Positions 34,130 to 44,279 of a DNA stretch of 64,000 nt are shown piece by piece (the stretch's first letter is position 1; every line of letters starts with the position of its first letter). Where the stretch lies: contig JALGPY010000009.1 of NCBI GenBank assembly GCA_023055425.1, positions 52,886,616 to 52,950,615 of the forward strand, in the 5' to 3' direction. The position numbers were made by a program, and so were the translations under genes. The notes under the pieces are model-generated. The model did no database searches. It saw nothing but the letters and a program-made list of their open reading frames with translations, and had not been told where the DNA came from. The DNA is from Linanthus parryae (lineage: Eukaryota; Streptophyta; Magnoliopsida; Ericales; Polemoniaceae).

Positions 34130-34958
34130 CTGTTAGCAATATTGTTGTGAATAATCATATTTGCGCTATTGAGACTCTCTCTGCTAGTAACTTTAAGAGG
34201 TGGAAACGTGATGTTGAGTTAGCCTTGGGACTTGCTGATTTAGACATTGCACTGGTTGACGATGAGCCCGCTAAGCTGACTGACACTACTACTGCTAAAC
34301 AGAAGGCATATTATCAGAAGCGGAAGAGAGCTAATAGGCTTATATTATGATTATGAAGAAGTCCATATCGGAGAGCTTTCAGAGTGTGGTCCCGTATGAG
34401 ACAAATGCTCAGAAGTTTCTAGATGCAACTGGAAACAAATTTCAGGAATCTGAGAAAGCTGAAACTGGTGAGTTGTTGGAGACCTTTTCTACCATGGGAT
34501 ACGATGGAGTGAGTGGTGTTAGGACCTCTCTTATGAGGATGCAGGAAATAGCAAACAAGTTAACCAACCTCAAAGTCCCCATAGCTGATGCATTTCTGCT
34601 CCACCAAGCCCTTAATTCTCTTCCACCACTGTTTGATAACCTCAAAACCACTTACAATGTTCACAAGGAGTCTTGGTCTGTGAATCAGTTGATTTCTCTT
34701 TGTGTTCAAGTGGAAGAGAGGTACAAGAGGTCCAAGTCTGAGAGTGTGAATATGGTGTATCAGCCACGCCATTTTGGGGGGCATAGCAATAGCAGTTCTC
34801 AGCCCAAGAGCCATAAGAACCATAAGGGCCAACACCATAAGAGTACGAACGGTCAGCCTAAACAGCCACTTGGCCCTAAACCTACCATTGAGAAAGTGTT
34901 CTCTTGCTGGTTTTGCAAGTTGAGTGATCATAAGAAGTCAGAGTGTCCCAAGCTCTAG
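34130..34958 (+). pseudogene. gag: copia element 3 gag
   Basis: Reads HICAIETLSASNFKRWKRDV at the N-terminus and is frameshifted near 34350. It continues MIMKKSISESFQSVVPYETN and the LPPLFDNLKTTYNVHKESWS region, ending with a CCHC knuckle CWFCKLSDHKKSEC at 34905-34946. A stop at 34956-34958 falls where Gag and Pol would normally be continuous in copia elements. The start codon is predicted to lie in the 5' LTR. Confidence 0.85.
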
Positions 34959-37900
34959 TTTTTGTCTCATAAGAAGAAGAATAAGCCACAAGGTGAGGTT
35001 TTTGTCTGTTTTGAGTCTTCCTTGGTCGATGTCTCACCTAATTCTTGGTGGCTTGATACTAGAACCTCTATTCATGTTTCTAATTCCTTGCAGGGGTTCC
35101 TAAGCAAATTCAAGCCTAAAGAAGGAGAAGATCGCATCTTTGTAGGAAATGGAGTAAGCATTCCCATAGTCTTCATTGGTAGCGTTAGGTTATTCTTTGA
35201 GTCAAGTTCTAGCATTGTTTTAGAAAACGTTACTTATGTACCGTCTATAAGACGGAATTTGATTTCCGTGTCAAAACTCGATGTCTCTGGTTACACGTTC
35301 ACTTTTGGCAATAATAAGTTTGAGTTATTCTTGAAGTCATCTCTTGTTGGTAATGGATTCTTGTGTGATGGATTGTATCGTTTGAATCTATCATCTACTC
35401 CTTTATCCTTGAACGTCGAGTGTAGTGGGACCAAAAGACCTTTAAGTAAAGACAAATCTCATGCTCTTTGGCATAGGAGACTTGCTCACATTTCTAATGA
35501 GAGAGTTCAGAGATTGGTTAAGGAAAATATCCTTCGGACCTTGTGTCGATTGCATAAGAGGCAAGATGACTAAAACAAGGAAGCTTGGTTCCACCCGTAA
35601 TACGAACGTTTTAGAGATAATCCACACTGATATTTTAGGGCCATTCTCTTCAACTTTGTGTGGGAAAAAGTATTTCATCACCTTCATTGATGATTATTCT
35701 CGTTATGGGTTTGTTTATTTGATTCAACATAAATCAGAGTCTCTAGAGAAATTCAAAATTTTCAAGACCTATGTTGAAAAACAAACTAAAAAGGCTATTA
35801 AAATTGTTAGGTATGACCGTGGGGGTAAGTATTATGGTAAGCACGGTGATGTGGGCCAACACAAGGGTCCCTTTGCTGAATTCCTAGAGAACTGTAGAAT
35901 TGGTGCCCAATATACTATGCTTGGTACCCCTGAACAAAATGGTGTGGCTGAGCGCCGTAATAGCACTCTAGATGAGATGATGAGGTGTATGTTGAACTTA
36001 TCCAAATTACCCGAGTCTCTTTGGGGTGAAGCCATTCTAACTGCCATGTATATCCTAAATCGTGTACCCTCAAAATCTGTTCCTAAAACACTCTTTGAGT
36101 TGTGGACTGGAAGAAAACCTAGCTTAAACCATTTTCGAGTATGGGGGTGCCCTGGTGAAGTTAAACTCTATAATCCTGCTGAATCCAAGTTGGGTCCTAG
36201 AACCACTCGCTGCTATTTTGTAGGGTACCTGGAGGGGTTAAAGGGGTATCGTTTCTATCGTCCTAGTAATGGGACAAGAATTTTTGAATCTGGCAATGCA
36301 AAATTCTTTGAAGACAATGTGGGTGAATATGCTTCCCCTACTATTCAGTCTGAAGTGTCCAATGATGAACCAGCTTTTGTGTCGTTGCCTATTGTGATAG
36401 AAAAATCAAGTGCTCCAACTTTAGAGACAATGGGTGGAGTGGTGGATGCCCCAGTTGTCCCAGTTGAATTGCCACCGCAAAGTGAGAATGTTCAACAAGA
36501 TCCACCCCCTGTGCGTAGATCTGAAAGGGTTAGGAGACCTACAACTTCTGATGATTTTGTTTATCTTGGAGAGCATGATATAGTTGATCCCATAAGTTAC
36601 AGCGATGTCGTTATCAGTGTACAGTCTTATAAGTGGATTGAAACAATGAAGGAGGAAATGAACTAAATGTCTAATAATGAGGTATGGGAGTTATTTGAGC
36701 TTCCTCAGGGTTCTAAAGCCATTGGGTGTAAATGGATTTTCAAGGCAAAGAAAGATTCCAAGGGGAGTGTTGAGAGGTTCAAAGCTAGACTTGTGGAAAA
36801 GGGTTTTACTCAAAGAGAGGGTGTGGATTACACTGAAACATTTTCCCCTGTTTCCTCAAAGGATTCTTTTCGCATTATTATGGCATTAACTGCACATTTT
36901 GACTTAGAACTTCACCAAATGGATGTGAAAACAGCCTTCTTGAATGGTGATCTGTATGAGGAGGTGTATATGAAGCAACCAGAGGAGTTTGTGTCAACTG
37001 GAACTGAAAATTTGGTTTGCAAGTTAAAGAAGTATATTTATGGCCTTAAGCAAGCCTCCAGGCAATGGTACTTAAAGTTTCACCAGGTAATGGTGTCTCT
37101 TGGTTTCATTGAGAATACTGTTGATTCTTGCATATATCTCAAGATCAATGGGAGCAAGTTTATTTTCTTGATTTTGTATGTTGATGACATATTGCTTGCC
37201 AGTAGCGATTTGAGATTATTGTATGAAGTCAAGAAAATGTTGTCTGATAGCTTTGACATGAAAGACCTTGGTGAAGCTTCTTTTATGTTGGGGATTGAGA
37301 TTAAGAGAGATCGACGTAGGAAGCTTTTAGGGTTGTCCCAGAGAGCTTACATTGATCGCGTCCTCACGAGATTTGGCATTCAAAATTGTAAACCTGGTAT
37401 TGCACCTATTTGCAAAGGGGATAAACTCAATAACACCCAATGTCCACTAGATGATATTCAGAGACAGTCTATGGAAACTGTCCCTTATGCAAGTGTTGTT
37501 GGTAGTCTTATGTATGCAGCTGTTTGCACTAGACCTGATATAGCTTATGCTACTAGTGTGTTGGGTAGATATTCTTTAATCCAGGCCATGATAATTGGGT
37601 TGGAGCCAAGAAAGTTCTGAGGTATTTGCAGAAGACAAAGGGTTACATGCTTGTTTATAAGAATGTTGATCCTCTTGAGATTGTTGCTTACACCTATGCG
37701 GATTTTGCTGGTTGTTCTGATGATAGAAAATCCACAACGGGGTACATATTCATGCTGGCAGGTGGAGCGGTGTCGTGGAAAAGCTCTAAGAAATCTCTTA
37801 TAGCATCTTCAACTATGGAGGCAGAGATTGTGGCATGTTTTGATGGTGGAGCACATGCTACATGGCTAATGAATTTCATTGCAGGGCTAAATATTTTCAA

Positions 37901-38168
37901 CTCCATCTCTAAGCCTATGAAGATGTACTGTGACAATATGGCTGCAGTGTTCTTCTCCAAGAATAACAAAAACTCGGGAAGGTCTAGGTTTATAGACATA
38001 AAGTATTTCAAGGTTAGAGAATGGGTTGAAAAGGGGGACGTATTCTACGAGCACATTGGTACCTCAGACATGTTAGCTGATCCACTTACAAAATGCCTGA
38101 GGCCTGTAGAGTTTTCTAAACATGTTGAGCATATGAGCATAGTTGATTCTTTGGATGTGTTTGGTTAG
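34959..38168 (+). pseudogene. pol: copia element 3 pol
   Basis: The protease motif is WWLDTRTSIHVS at about 35049; the third active-site residue, normally glycine, is arginine (35055-35063). The integrase has LWHRRLAHISNERVQRLV, a frameshift near 35550, then IIHTDILGPF, TFIDDYSRYGFVYLI and TPEQNGVAERRNSTLDEM, and a chromo-like FRVWGCPGEV. There is a stop at 36664. RT carries GCKWIFKAKKDSKGSVERFK, QMDVKTAFLNGDLYEEVYM and YVDD at 37177-37188. A frameshift near 37590 precedes RNase H (YADFAGCSDDRKSTTGYIFM, STMEAEIVAC, YCDNMAAVFFSKNNKNSGRS). It ends at 38168. Confidence 0.92.
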
Positions 38169-38816
38169 TGGGAGTCTATGTAACTCTTTATTATAGACCC
38201 TGTGATGATATTGATTGATGAATTTTATCAATGTATTCCCATTTTGACTTGCCTAATGTGAATTTTATATCATTATTGCAAGTTGTGCTCCTTTTGCATT
38301 GAGTTTGTGCAGGTTAAGCTGTCTCGAGATGAAAAGATTGCTTCGATTTTGAAGCGTTGATGGATCCATGGTAACTAGTGTCTTGGTTTAAGACATGAGT
38401 GCTTTGGTATAAAAGCATGGTATCTCGGTTTAGAGATGTGTTAGCTTCCTTTTTTTTTAGAAGTGATGGGATACATTCATGTTAGTGACCTTCAATGGTC
38501 ATGTAGGACCTGATGTAGAATTTGCATGGTATATTATTGGATCATATGTGCATATATTCTACACTGCACTTTACCACACTTTGGGGTCTATGTTGTCAAC
38601 ATGTTAGAATTTGTAATTATGAAAGGTCTTATGTTGATAAATAACATAATTGCAGCCATAGTTCGATTTTAATATGATTGTTGAACGAGATCCTGTGCTA
38701 AGATGAAGTTTGCTTGAACCATGTTTATGGCCATTCAGTTGTTCAACCCGAGAGTTGTTTTATAAAAAAACAAATGTTTTTTCAAATCCACAATTATTGT
38801 TGACCAAGTGGGAGAA
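38169..38816 (+). other. 3' untranslated region and polypurine tract of element 3
   Basis: About 650 bp without coding sense. It ends in CCAAGTGGGAGAA (38804-38816), the polypurine tract touching the 3' LTR. Confidence 0.8.
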
Positions 38817-39287
38817 TGTAAGAAAAATATGTTAAACTAGTTATTTGGGCTGCCAATAATTATCTTTCAGTCTTATAAAACGGGTTGGAAGTGGTTCAAG
38901 TAATTCACCGGTACGAGCCCAATACTTTTGTGATCATGTGGTTGGGACAGGGTGCATCTTAGTGTTATTATTGGTGTGGTATGAAGGTGTGGGCTGTTTG
39001 TTCGTTGGGCTCCTTGATAGGAGGGCTCAATGACTGTTTATGATTATTAGGCATGGTCCCCTCTCCTCTCCCAAAACCCTAGCTGATTCTTATAAATAAG
39101 ATCAGTTGGGGGATTGTTAGCCCTATCGACAAAACAACAACAGTGGGAGTAGGAGGGGAAGATCCGGTGCGCTATCTCCTCCAAGTTCGTGGAGATTCGA
39201 CGACTACGAACATGGCTGGATCGAACGGTATGTCTTTGTATAATTACAGTTGTGTTTTAATTTGTTGCATGTGATCCTAAAATTCTC
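38817..39287 (+). repeat. 3' LTR of copia element 3, last bases missing
   Basis: Matches 31908-32377 and stops at AAAATTCTC. The next 22 bp (39288-39309, starting CCGGTGCGCCATC) copy an internal LTR segment (compare 32253-32274), then the RNase III-like intron resumes. Confidence 0.88.
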
Positions 39288-39309
39288 CGGTGCGCCATCT
39301 CTTCCAAGA

Positions 39310-40400
39310 GAGTGGAGACAATATCATATCAGACAACAGTTACAAATAAATAAATAGCTTAATTTTACTTGGAGTTTCCCTTATGAAATTTTTACTTCTT
39401 GGAGATGTCAAGTGTACCTAGCAGTGCACATCTCTTCAAATTTTTTTTTTTGCTATAAAAATAAGGTTAAGAAAAGTATAAATTCAAATCTTGATTCATA
39501 GATATCTATAAAATCTAATTTAGTAATTAATCAATTAATTATTAATTCGATAATTCTTCATTTTTTTCAAGAAAGTTTTATGTCCTTGAGCAGAATGAAG
39601 AATTTATAACCGAAATGGCCGAATATCTGGTGCAATCGAACTGCTAATCTGGCAGCCCAAAACTACTTGCAGACATCGTCGAGTCTACAATGGGCGCCAT
39701 CTATTTGGACACCGGCCGTTCATTGAATTGTACATGGAAGGTTGGTCATTTACCACCTTAAATTTGCAACTTGATCCATCATCTAACGTTTCATTTATTC
39801 GCAGCTAGGGTGGTAGCTCAAGTGGTAGAGCGTTGGAAGCCCCTGCATGAGGTCCCGGGTTCAAACCCAATTGGCGACAAAACAATTTATCAAAAAACAT
39901 TTCATTTATTTCTCTTGTTAAGTTGATTATACAAGTAGTGGAGCCTTTGCTGACACCAATTATCACTCCAGAGACGCTTCAAGTTCATCCAGTAACAAAA
40001 CTTAATGAATTATGTCAAAAGAAAGGGTACGAGATAGAAAGGAAATTCTATTCGGAAAACGTAGAAATGGTGAAATATTACATCGACAAAGTATTAATGG
40101 GGAGTTGTCTCTTCCGGGCAAAGAAGGCAATTGCATGGAATAGAGTTGCCGACAAAGCTTACCAAGAAATTATGAAAAGAATTAACGGCCTTGGAGAAAC
40201 TGCTTAGCTTGGTGATACGAAATAAGTTTTTCGTATGACGTAGGTGTGACGTACTAATGACGGGTGTTTATTCCATGCGATTTCATTTGAAATATCAAAA
40301 ATGCGTAAATGCTTGAGTGGCGTGGGAATTTTTGTGAGCGAAATAAATAAAGGTCGTCAATTCTTTTCAATTTCATTTTTTTTGTAAAAAAAATAGTTTG
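39310..40400 (+). pseudogene. RNase III-like gene, truncated copy B (exons 2 and 3)
   Basis: Intron 1 tail, then exon 2 (39594-39740) with a frameshift near 39645 and the ADIVES motif kept. Exon 3 (39935-40207) is open through the dsRNA-binding domain to a stop at 40205. The acceptor before exon 3 reads acaa, not acag, as in copy A. A SINE with a 15 bp TSD lies in intron 2 (39800-39895). 3' UTR homology follows to about 40400. Copy B continues the gene segment whose intron 1 also appears left of copia element 3. Confidence 0.87.
39800..39895 (+). mobile_element. Short tRNA-derived SINE
   Basis: Has pol III-like boxes: A box TGGTAGCTCAAGTGG at about 39811 and B box GGTTCAAACCC at about 39858. 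It is flanked by a 15 bp TSD, AACGTTTCATTTATT at 39785-39799 and AACATTTCATTTATT at 39896-39910. Similar sequences occur on the minus strand at 55334-55430 and about 57000-57090. A cloverleaf with an intact acceptor stem is not present, so this is not a tRNA gene. Confidence 0.82.
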
Positions 40401-40917
40401 CACACATAATCGAGTGTTCACTATCAGTGTTCACATGCGATTTCATTTGAAATATCAAAAATGCGTAAAAATAGTTTTTACTTCTTGAAGATATCAAGTG
40501 TTCACTAGCGGTGCACATCTCTTCAATTTATTTGGCTATAAAAATAAAGTGAGATGTAAAAACTCAAATCTTGATTTATAGGTATCTATAAAATCCAATT
40601 TAGTAATTAATCAATTAATTATTAATTCGATATTCTTCATTTTTCATGAATGTTCATGTCCTTGAGCAGATTGAAGAATTTATAACCGAAATGGCCGAAA
40701 TATCCGGTGCACTCGAATGGCTTAATTTACAACCCAAAACTACTTGCACACATAGTCGAGTCTACAATTGGCGTCATTTATTTGGACACCGGTTGTTCAT
40801 TCGATTATACGTGGAAGGTTGGTCATTTACCACCTTAAATTTTCAATTTGATCCATCATCGACAGCATTAGTTCATTAACGTTTCATTTATTTCTCTTTT
40901 TAAGTTGATTATACAAG
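40401..40917 (+). pseudogene. RNase III-like gene, truncated copy C (intron 1 tail, exon 2, intron 2)
   Basis: Exon 2 homology at 40670-40817 with a one-base insertion after ATGGCC (about 40696), and the IVES motif region preserved in another frame. Intron 2 follows to TTGATTATACAAG at 40905-40917, where exon 3 is expected. Instead the sequence switches to part of exon 1. Confidence 0.83.
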
Positions 40918-41715
40918 TACCCGGATTTGAAACCGGGGAAGTTGACGCGTCTGAGAGCGGCTAAGGTCGATAACGAGAAGCTGGCAAGGGTAGCGATTAA
41001 TCTTGGTTTGCACAAGTATGTGCGTCACAAGAGGCCTTTGTTTGATGAGAATAAGTTCATATCTTTCGTGTCTCATTTGTGTTCTAATTTTGTTGTTGTT
41101 TGCTTGTTCTCGATGCTGGTAGGGTTTGTGTATGACTTTTCATTAGAGACTTTGACATACACGGCATTGAAATAACACTGAAAAACAGTGACATCGGTGA
41201 TATACTGATGTGTGGCATCCCTCTCTTTTCTTAAGAGAAAAAATGGTTTTTCAATGTTATAAGCCAGATCAATCCGTTTAGAAGTTGTACCTTTTCAAGT
41301 TGTCCCTGGGATTTTAGAAATTTTAATTTCTTTTATATATATTTTTTGCCAACAAAAGAAGAAATTGTCCCTTTTTCGAGTTGAATCATTCAAATTTGGT
41401 CATATTTGTTACAAATGTTACATTATTGAGTGCTACGATTTCATTAACAGAGCAGCGGACGAGGCTTATTGGCCCTGTTTGGATACAATTGTTTGGTTAA
41501 CCTCAAGAAAAAGTTAACCAAAACCTCAACCCAAAATTTGTAGGACCCACTTTCCACTCATTTTTCTACTCACATAAAAGTCAACACCTCAAAAACTTAA
41601 ACCCTCTAATCCAAACATCCACTTGGTTTGGTTAACCAAACAAGTCCAACCTTGTTATCCAAACAGGGCCATTATGAAATTACGAGAAGGATGAACGTAG
41701 ATGACACCTACCGGC
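40914..41715 (+). pseudogene. RNase III-like relic D (exon 1 end joined downstream of exon 2)
   Basis: 40914-41052 encodes the end of exon 1 (LKPGKLTRLRAAKVDNEKLA, YVRHKRPLF). The GTAAGT donor of the intact gene is replaced by AAGTTC. A further piece at 41449-41470 plus 41671-41700 matches the last part of exon 3 (AADEAY and following) and is split by a MITE. Exon 2 is absent between them. Sequence differences from the intact gene are larger than for copies A-C, so this may be an older paralogue. Confidence 0.72.
41471..41670. mobile_element. MITE with GGCCCTGTTTGGATA ends
   Basis: 200 bp with inverted repeats GGCCCTGTTTGGATA (41471-41485) and TATCCAAACAGGGCC (41656-41670), the similarity extending inward (GGTTAACC). 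The flanking ATT on both sides fits a 3 bp TSD; TTAT is an alternative reading. It splits exon 3 of relic D, and one TSD copy makes the exon length agree with the intact gene. Confidence 0.85.
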
Positions 41716-41899
41716 CGCTCCAACATTGATTTAGGAATAGATTGTCTGTTACATGTGCGTAATGTTTCTGTCATTCCCGCACACTTGATCGTAATGTAAT
41801 TCGATATTGATATTTCCTAAATCATCGTTGTTGATGTTCGCAGGGTTTTTTGTTAGGGGTCACAATTAATTCTAGAAAGCCATCACAATTTTTGTATGA

Positions 41900-42360
41900 T
41901 AAAAGTGAAGCCATCAAACCACGCGAGTTACTACTAGTACATTCGAAGCTTAAGCATTTTTATTTGGTGGTACGAATAAAACGAGGTTGCTGGGGTAGTA
42001 ATTCGTTTGGTCGTTACAAATGGTATCAACCCTGGTCCTGCAAGGCTCCGTGGCGGTGGGCGGTGGAGGAGTAGAGGCTCCGGAGTGGGGTAGAGGCCTC
42101 GTGATTCACCATGTGCCTGATCACTAATGAGCTGCTCTGTGTCCGCTAATCGGCTATCGTCGCACCCGTCAGCCAAGGGGATCGAGACTTGGCACACTCG
42201 ACGAGGACGTCGAGTATATAAGGTGGGGGATTATAATATCCCGTCCCATATCGAAAATTTGTGGATAAAATGTCTGGTACATAGTAAACCACATAAATCA
42301 AGGCTTAATCATTTTTATCCGGTGGTACGGATAAACGGAACTACCCTCGTTGTTATGTAT
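41900..42360 (+). mobile_element. Degenerate TRIM, plus strand
   Basis: Shows the same parts as the intact TRIM at 46574-47140 in opposite orientation: LTR remnant ending TCGTTACA (42018), primer site ATGGTATCAACCC (42020-42032), an interior with TCGACGAGGACGTCGAG (42199-42215), polypurine tract AAGGTGGGGGA (42221-42231) and a second LTR piece (TAATATCCCGTCCCA and ATCCGGTGGTACGGATAA). Both LTRs are internally deleted. Confidence 0.75.
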
Positions 42361-42538
42361 AGGTTAATTTTACAATAATTTGTTCTAAATCTAATATTGT
42401 TGTGGTCTTTAACAAATTCTAGAAGTGTTTGGCCCTTTTTAAAATGTTTTTGTCTAGTTCCATAGGGTTACATATGTGATATTTCCGTCATATTTGGTCA
42501 ATAGTGTACTTTATTTTACCGAAAATTGTAGCTTCTAT

Positions 42539-43420
42539 TAAAAGGAAAGGCTGTCATAGCAAAATACAAAAAAAAATCTAGTATAATCAGAGTGGTACAA
42601 CCCACCAACTCTGAAGAGAGAGCCACACTCTAAAAAAGAGCAAAAGATAAAAAGAAAATTTACAATAGATAATTCCAATATATCTTGAAAATAGGAAACC
42701 ATCACATTTTCATATGCTAGCTTTTGATATTCCCAAACAAGGAAGAGGAAACAACCAGATTTTTGCAGCAAGTAATACTAATTGTTTCTTCCGGCCACCG
42801 AAACACTGTCGGAAGCACAGCGCCGGATGCCAAAAAAAACTTCAAAACATCAAAAGCATTGTCCTGTAAAAGCACCCTTGAATAGATTTGCACCATAACA
42901 TTGCCCTCATAAAGTTTTCCAGAACCATTAACAACAAGGGATGGACGCCATGAAGAGCCCTAAAAAGAACAACAGATGAAATAGAGACACTCTAGAACAA
43001 CACTGATAAATAGATCTGAGATAGAGAAGATGATGCAGGGACACAGCGCAGGTCGGAGAGGATGCTGAAGGGTCTTAACGGGCGGCATGAACAACAAGCC
43101 CCAACCCCCAATCGACAGAGAAACAACACAGACCTACAAAGTAAACCCTCACACAAAGCATATTGCACCCATATATGAGAAATAGAAACAAAAAAACCGA
43201 AGAACAAGGGGGATCGCCGCTGCCAGGGGAGCGACGGCGGCGAGCCCGACGGCAACTTAATCGGCGACCACAGAAGATGGATTTGAAAGGGCGGTAGAAG
43301 AGAAGGTTACGGAAAAGGGACTGAGAAAACTTGCTGGAGCAAGACTTACGAACTCACAGGGAGTACTTTCCTCTCAAACTCTCTCTCTCTCTTAAGAGAA
43401 TGCAGATTTTTTTGAAAGAT
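42539..43420 (-). mobile_element. Non-LTR-like 0.9 kb element, copy 1
   Basis: On the minus strand it begins with a CT/GA-rich stretch (around 43380-43395), has a GC-rich first third and ends with a conserved block, TCTCTTCAGAGTTGGTGGG and TACCACTCTG (about 42580-42625). The same layout and end block occur at 57608-58537. No ORF of known type is seen. A weak duplication (GAAAATTGTA) may flank it. Confidence 0.6.
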
Positions 43421-44060
43421 ACTGAAAAATTGTATTGGCAACCAAATTTTATGGTTGCCCTCGACTGACCTTTGGGTTCGCTCATCGGGCACAAACAAGA
43501 TGAGTTGTTCGAAGCTATATTTATTTGTCTCTTCCTTTTCTATGTAGGGAATGTAAGAAGTCTGCAGAAGTGCGAAGCTTGGCCTCCAAGTTTCTATTCT
43601 CTTTTTCCAAGATAGTGTAGTGGGACACCAAGAGAGACATGAACAACAAATATGAAACTGTCAAACTGCATCTTCTACTCTTGCTTGCAACCCACATTTT
43701 GCCATTGTTATACCATCTGAAATTGGTGAAGCCAGAAATTTTTCCCATGAACTAATTGAGCAGGTTGTTAGTTTACCACTATACATTATAAAATGTAAAG
43801 AAAATTATGTGGTATGTTTGGTTTACTAGACAAGTCAGATTGGCCTGGATGATTAGTCGCGTAGGATTGGATTAGATTAACTTTACTATAATTAATATTG
43901 TGTTTTGTTTTGTGTGGTATTATTCGAGATTGAGATATAAATAGTCCAATCAGACTTATCCCGTGATCAAATGTGTCTGCTCGTTACATAGAGGGCATTC
44001 TAGTTTCCCTTTCGTACTCCATCCTGACAACATCGCGTAGGTGAGAAAATCTTTACCAGA
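43421..44060. other. Unassigned stretch
   Basis: No family recognised. A plus-strand frame near 43690-43765 (PSEIGEARNFSHELIEQVVS) looks protein-like but is short and has stops on either side; it might be a degraded exon. A GTTTGGTTTACTAGACAAGTC word at about 43817 resembles MITE ends, without a partner that I could find. Confidence 0.35.
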
Positions 44061-44279
44061 TCACTGTAGTGTGCAACTTAAATCGCTCGCCGGTACAGGA
44101 ATCAAATGTCTTAACACCTTCTCCCCCAGCTCTTTAAGGTCATCAACTAATGGCCGCAAGAAGAGATCTATATCATTTTTCAGTGAATGTGGGCCAGAGG
44201 CATCGTCATAAAATGCCCGCTCATACACTCTTCTGGAGACATGTTGTATAGAAAGTCTATGAAGTGCTAAATATTGCAT
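44061..44279 (-). pseudogene. CACTA transposase (TNP2-like) fragment
   Basis: The minus-strand frame includes GPHSLKNDIDLFLRPLVDDL followed by KELGEKV, which matches the conserved NDIDVYLQPLxxELKELW region of plant En/Spm (TNP2/Transposase_21) proteins. Only about 35 residues align, and the rest of the roughly 800-residue protein is missing. It lies directly left of the solo LTR target site. Confidence 0.65.

Larger units (their letters stand above)
31908..39287 (+). mobile_element. Copia element 3, near full length, inactive
   Basis: LTRs at 31908-32378 and 38817-39287 (about 471 bp, highly similar), a primer site at 32383, gag, pol and a polypurine tract. A hAT-like element is nested in the leader. 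Stops, frameshifts and an altered protease active site show decay. No TSD is found: ttcat precedes the 5' LTR, and the 3' LTR lacks its last few bases and is followed by a 22 bp LTR-derived filler. Confidence 0.92.

Noticed and set aside
39800..39895. tRNA gene
   Set aside because: A and B boxes are present, but the acceptor stem does not pair and the unit is flanked by a 15 bp TSD, so it is a SINE.
39212..40207. Chimeric gene: start codon and donor of the element 3 3' LTR spliced to RNase III-like exons 2-3
   Set aside because: The LTR donor is in phase 1 while exon 2 begins in phase 0, and the joined reading would meet a stop within two codons. The exon 3 acceptor is also mutated.
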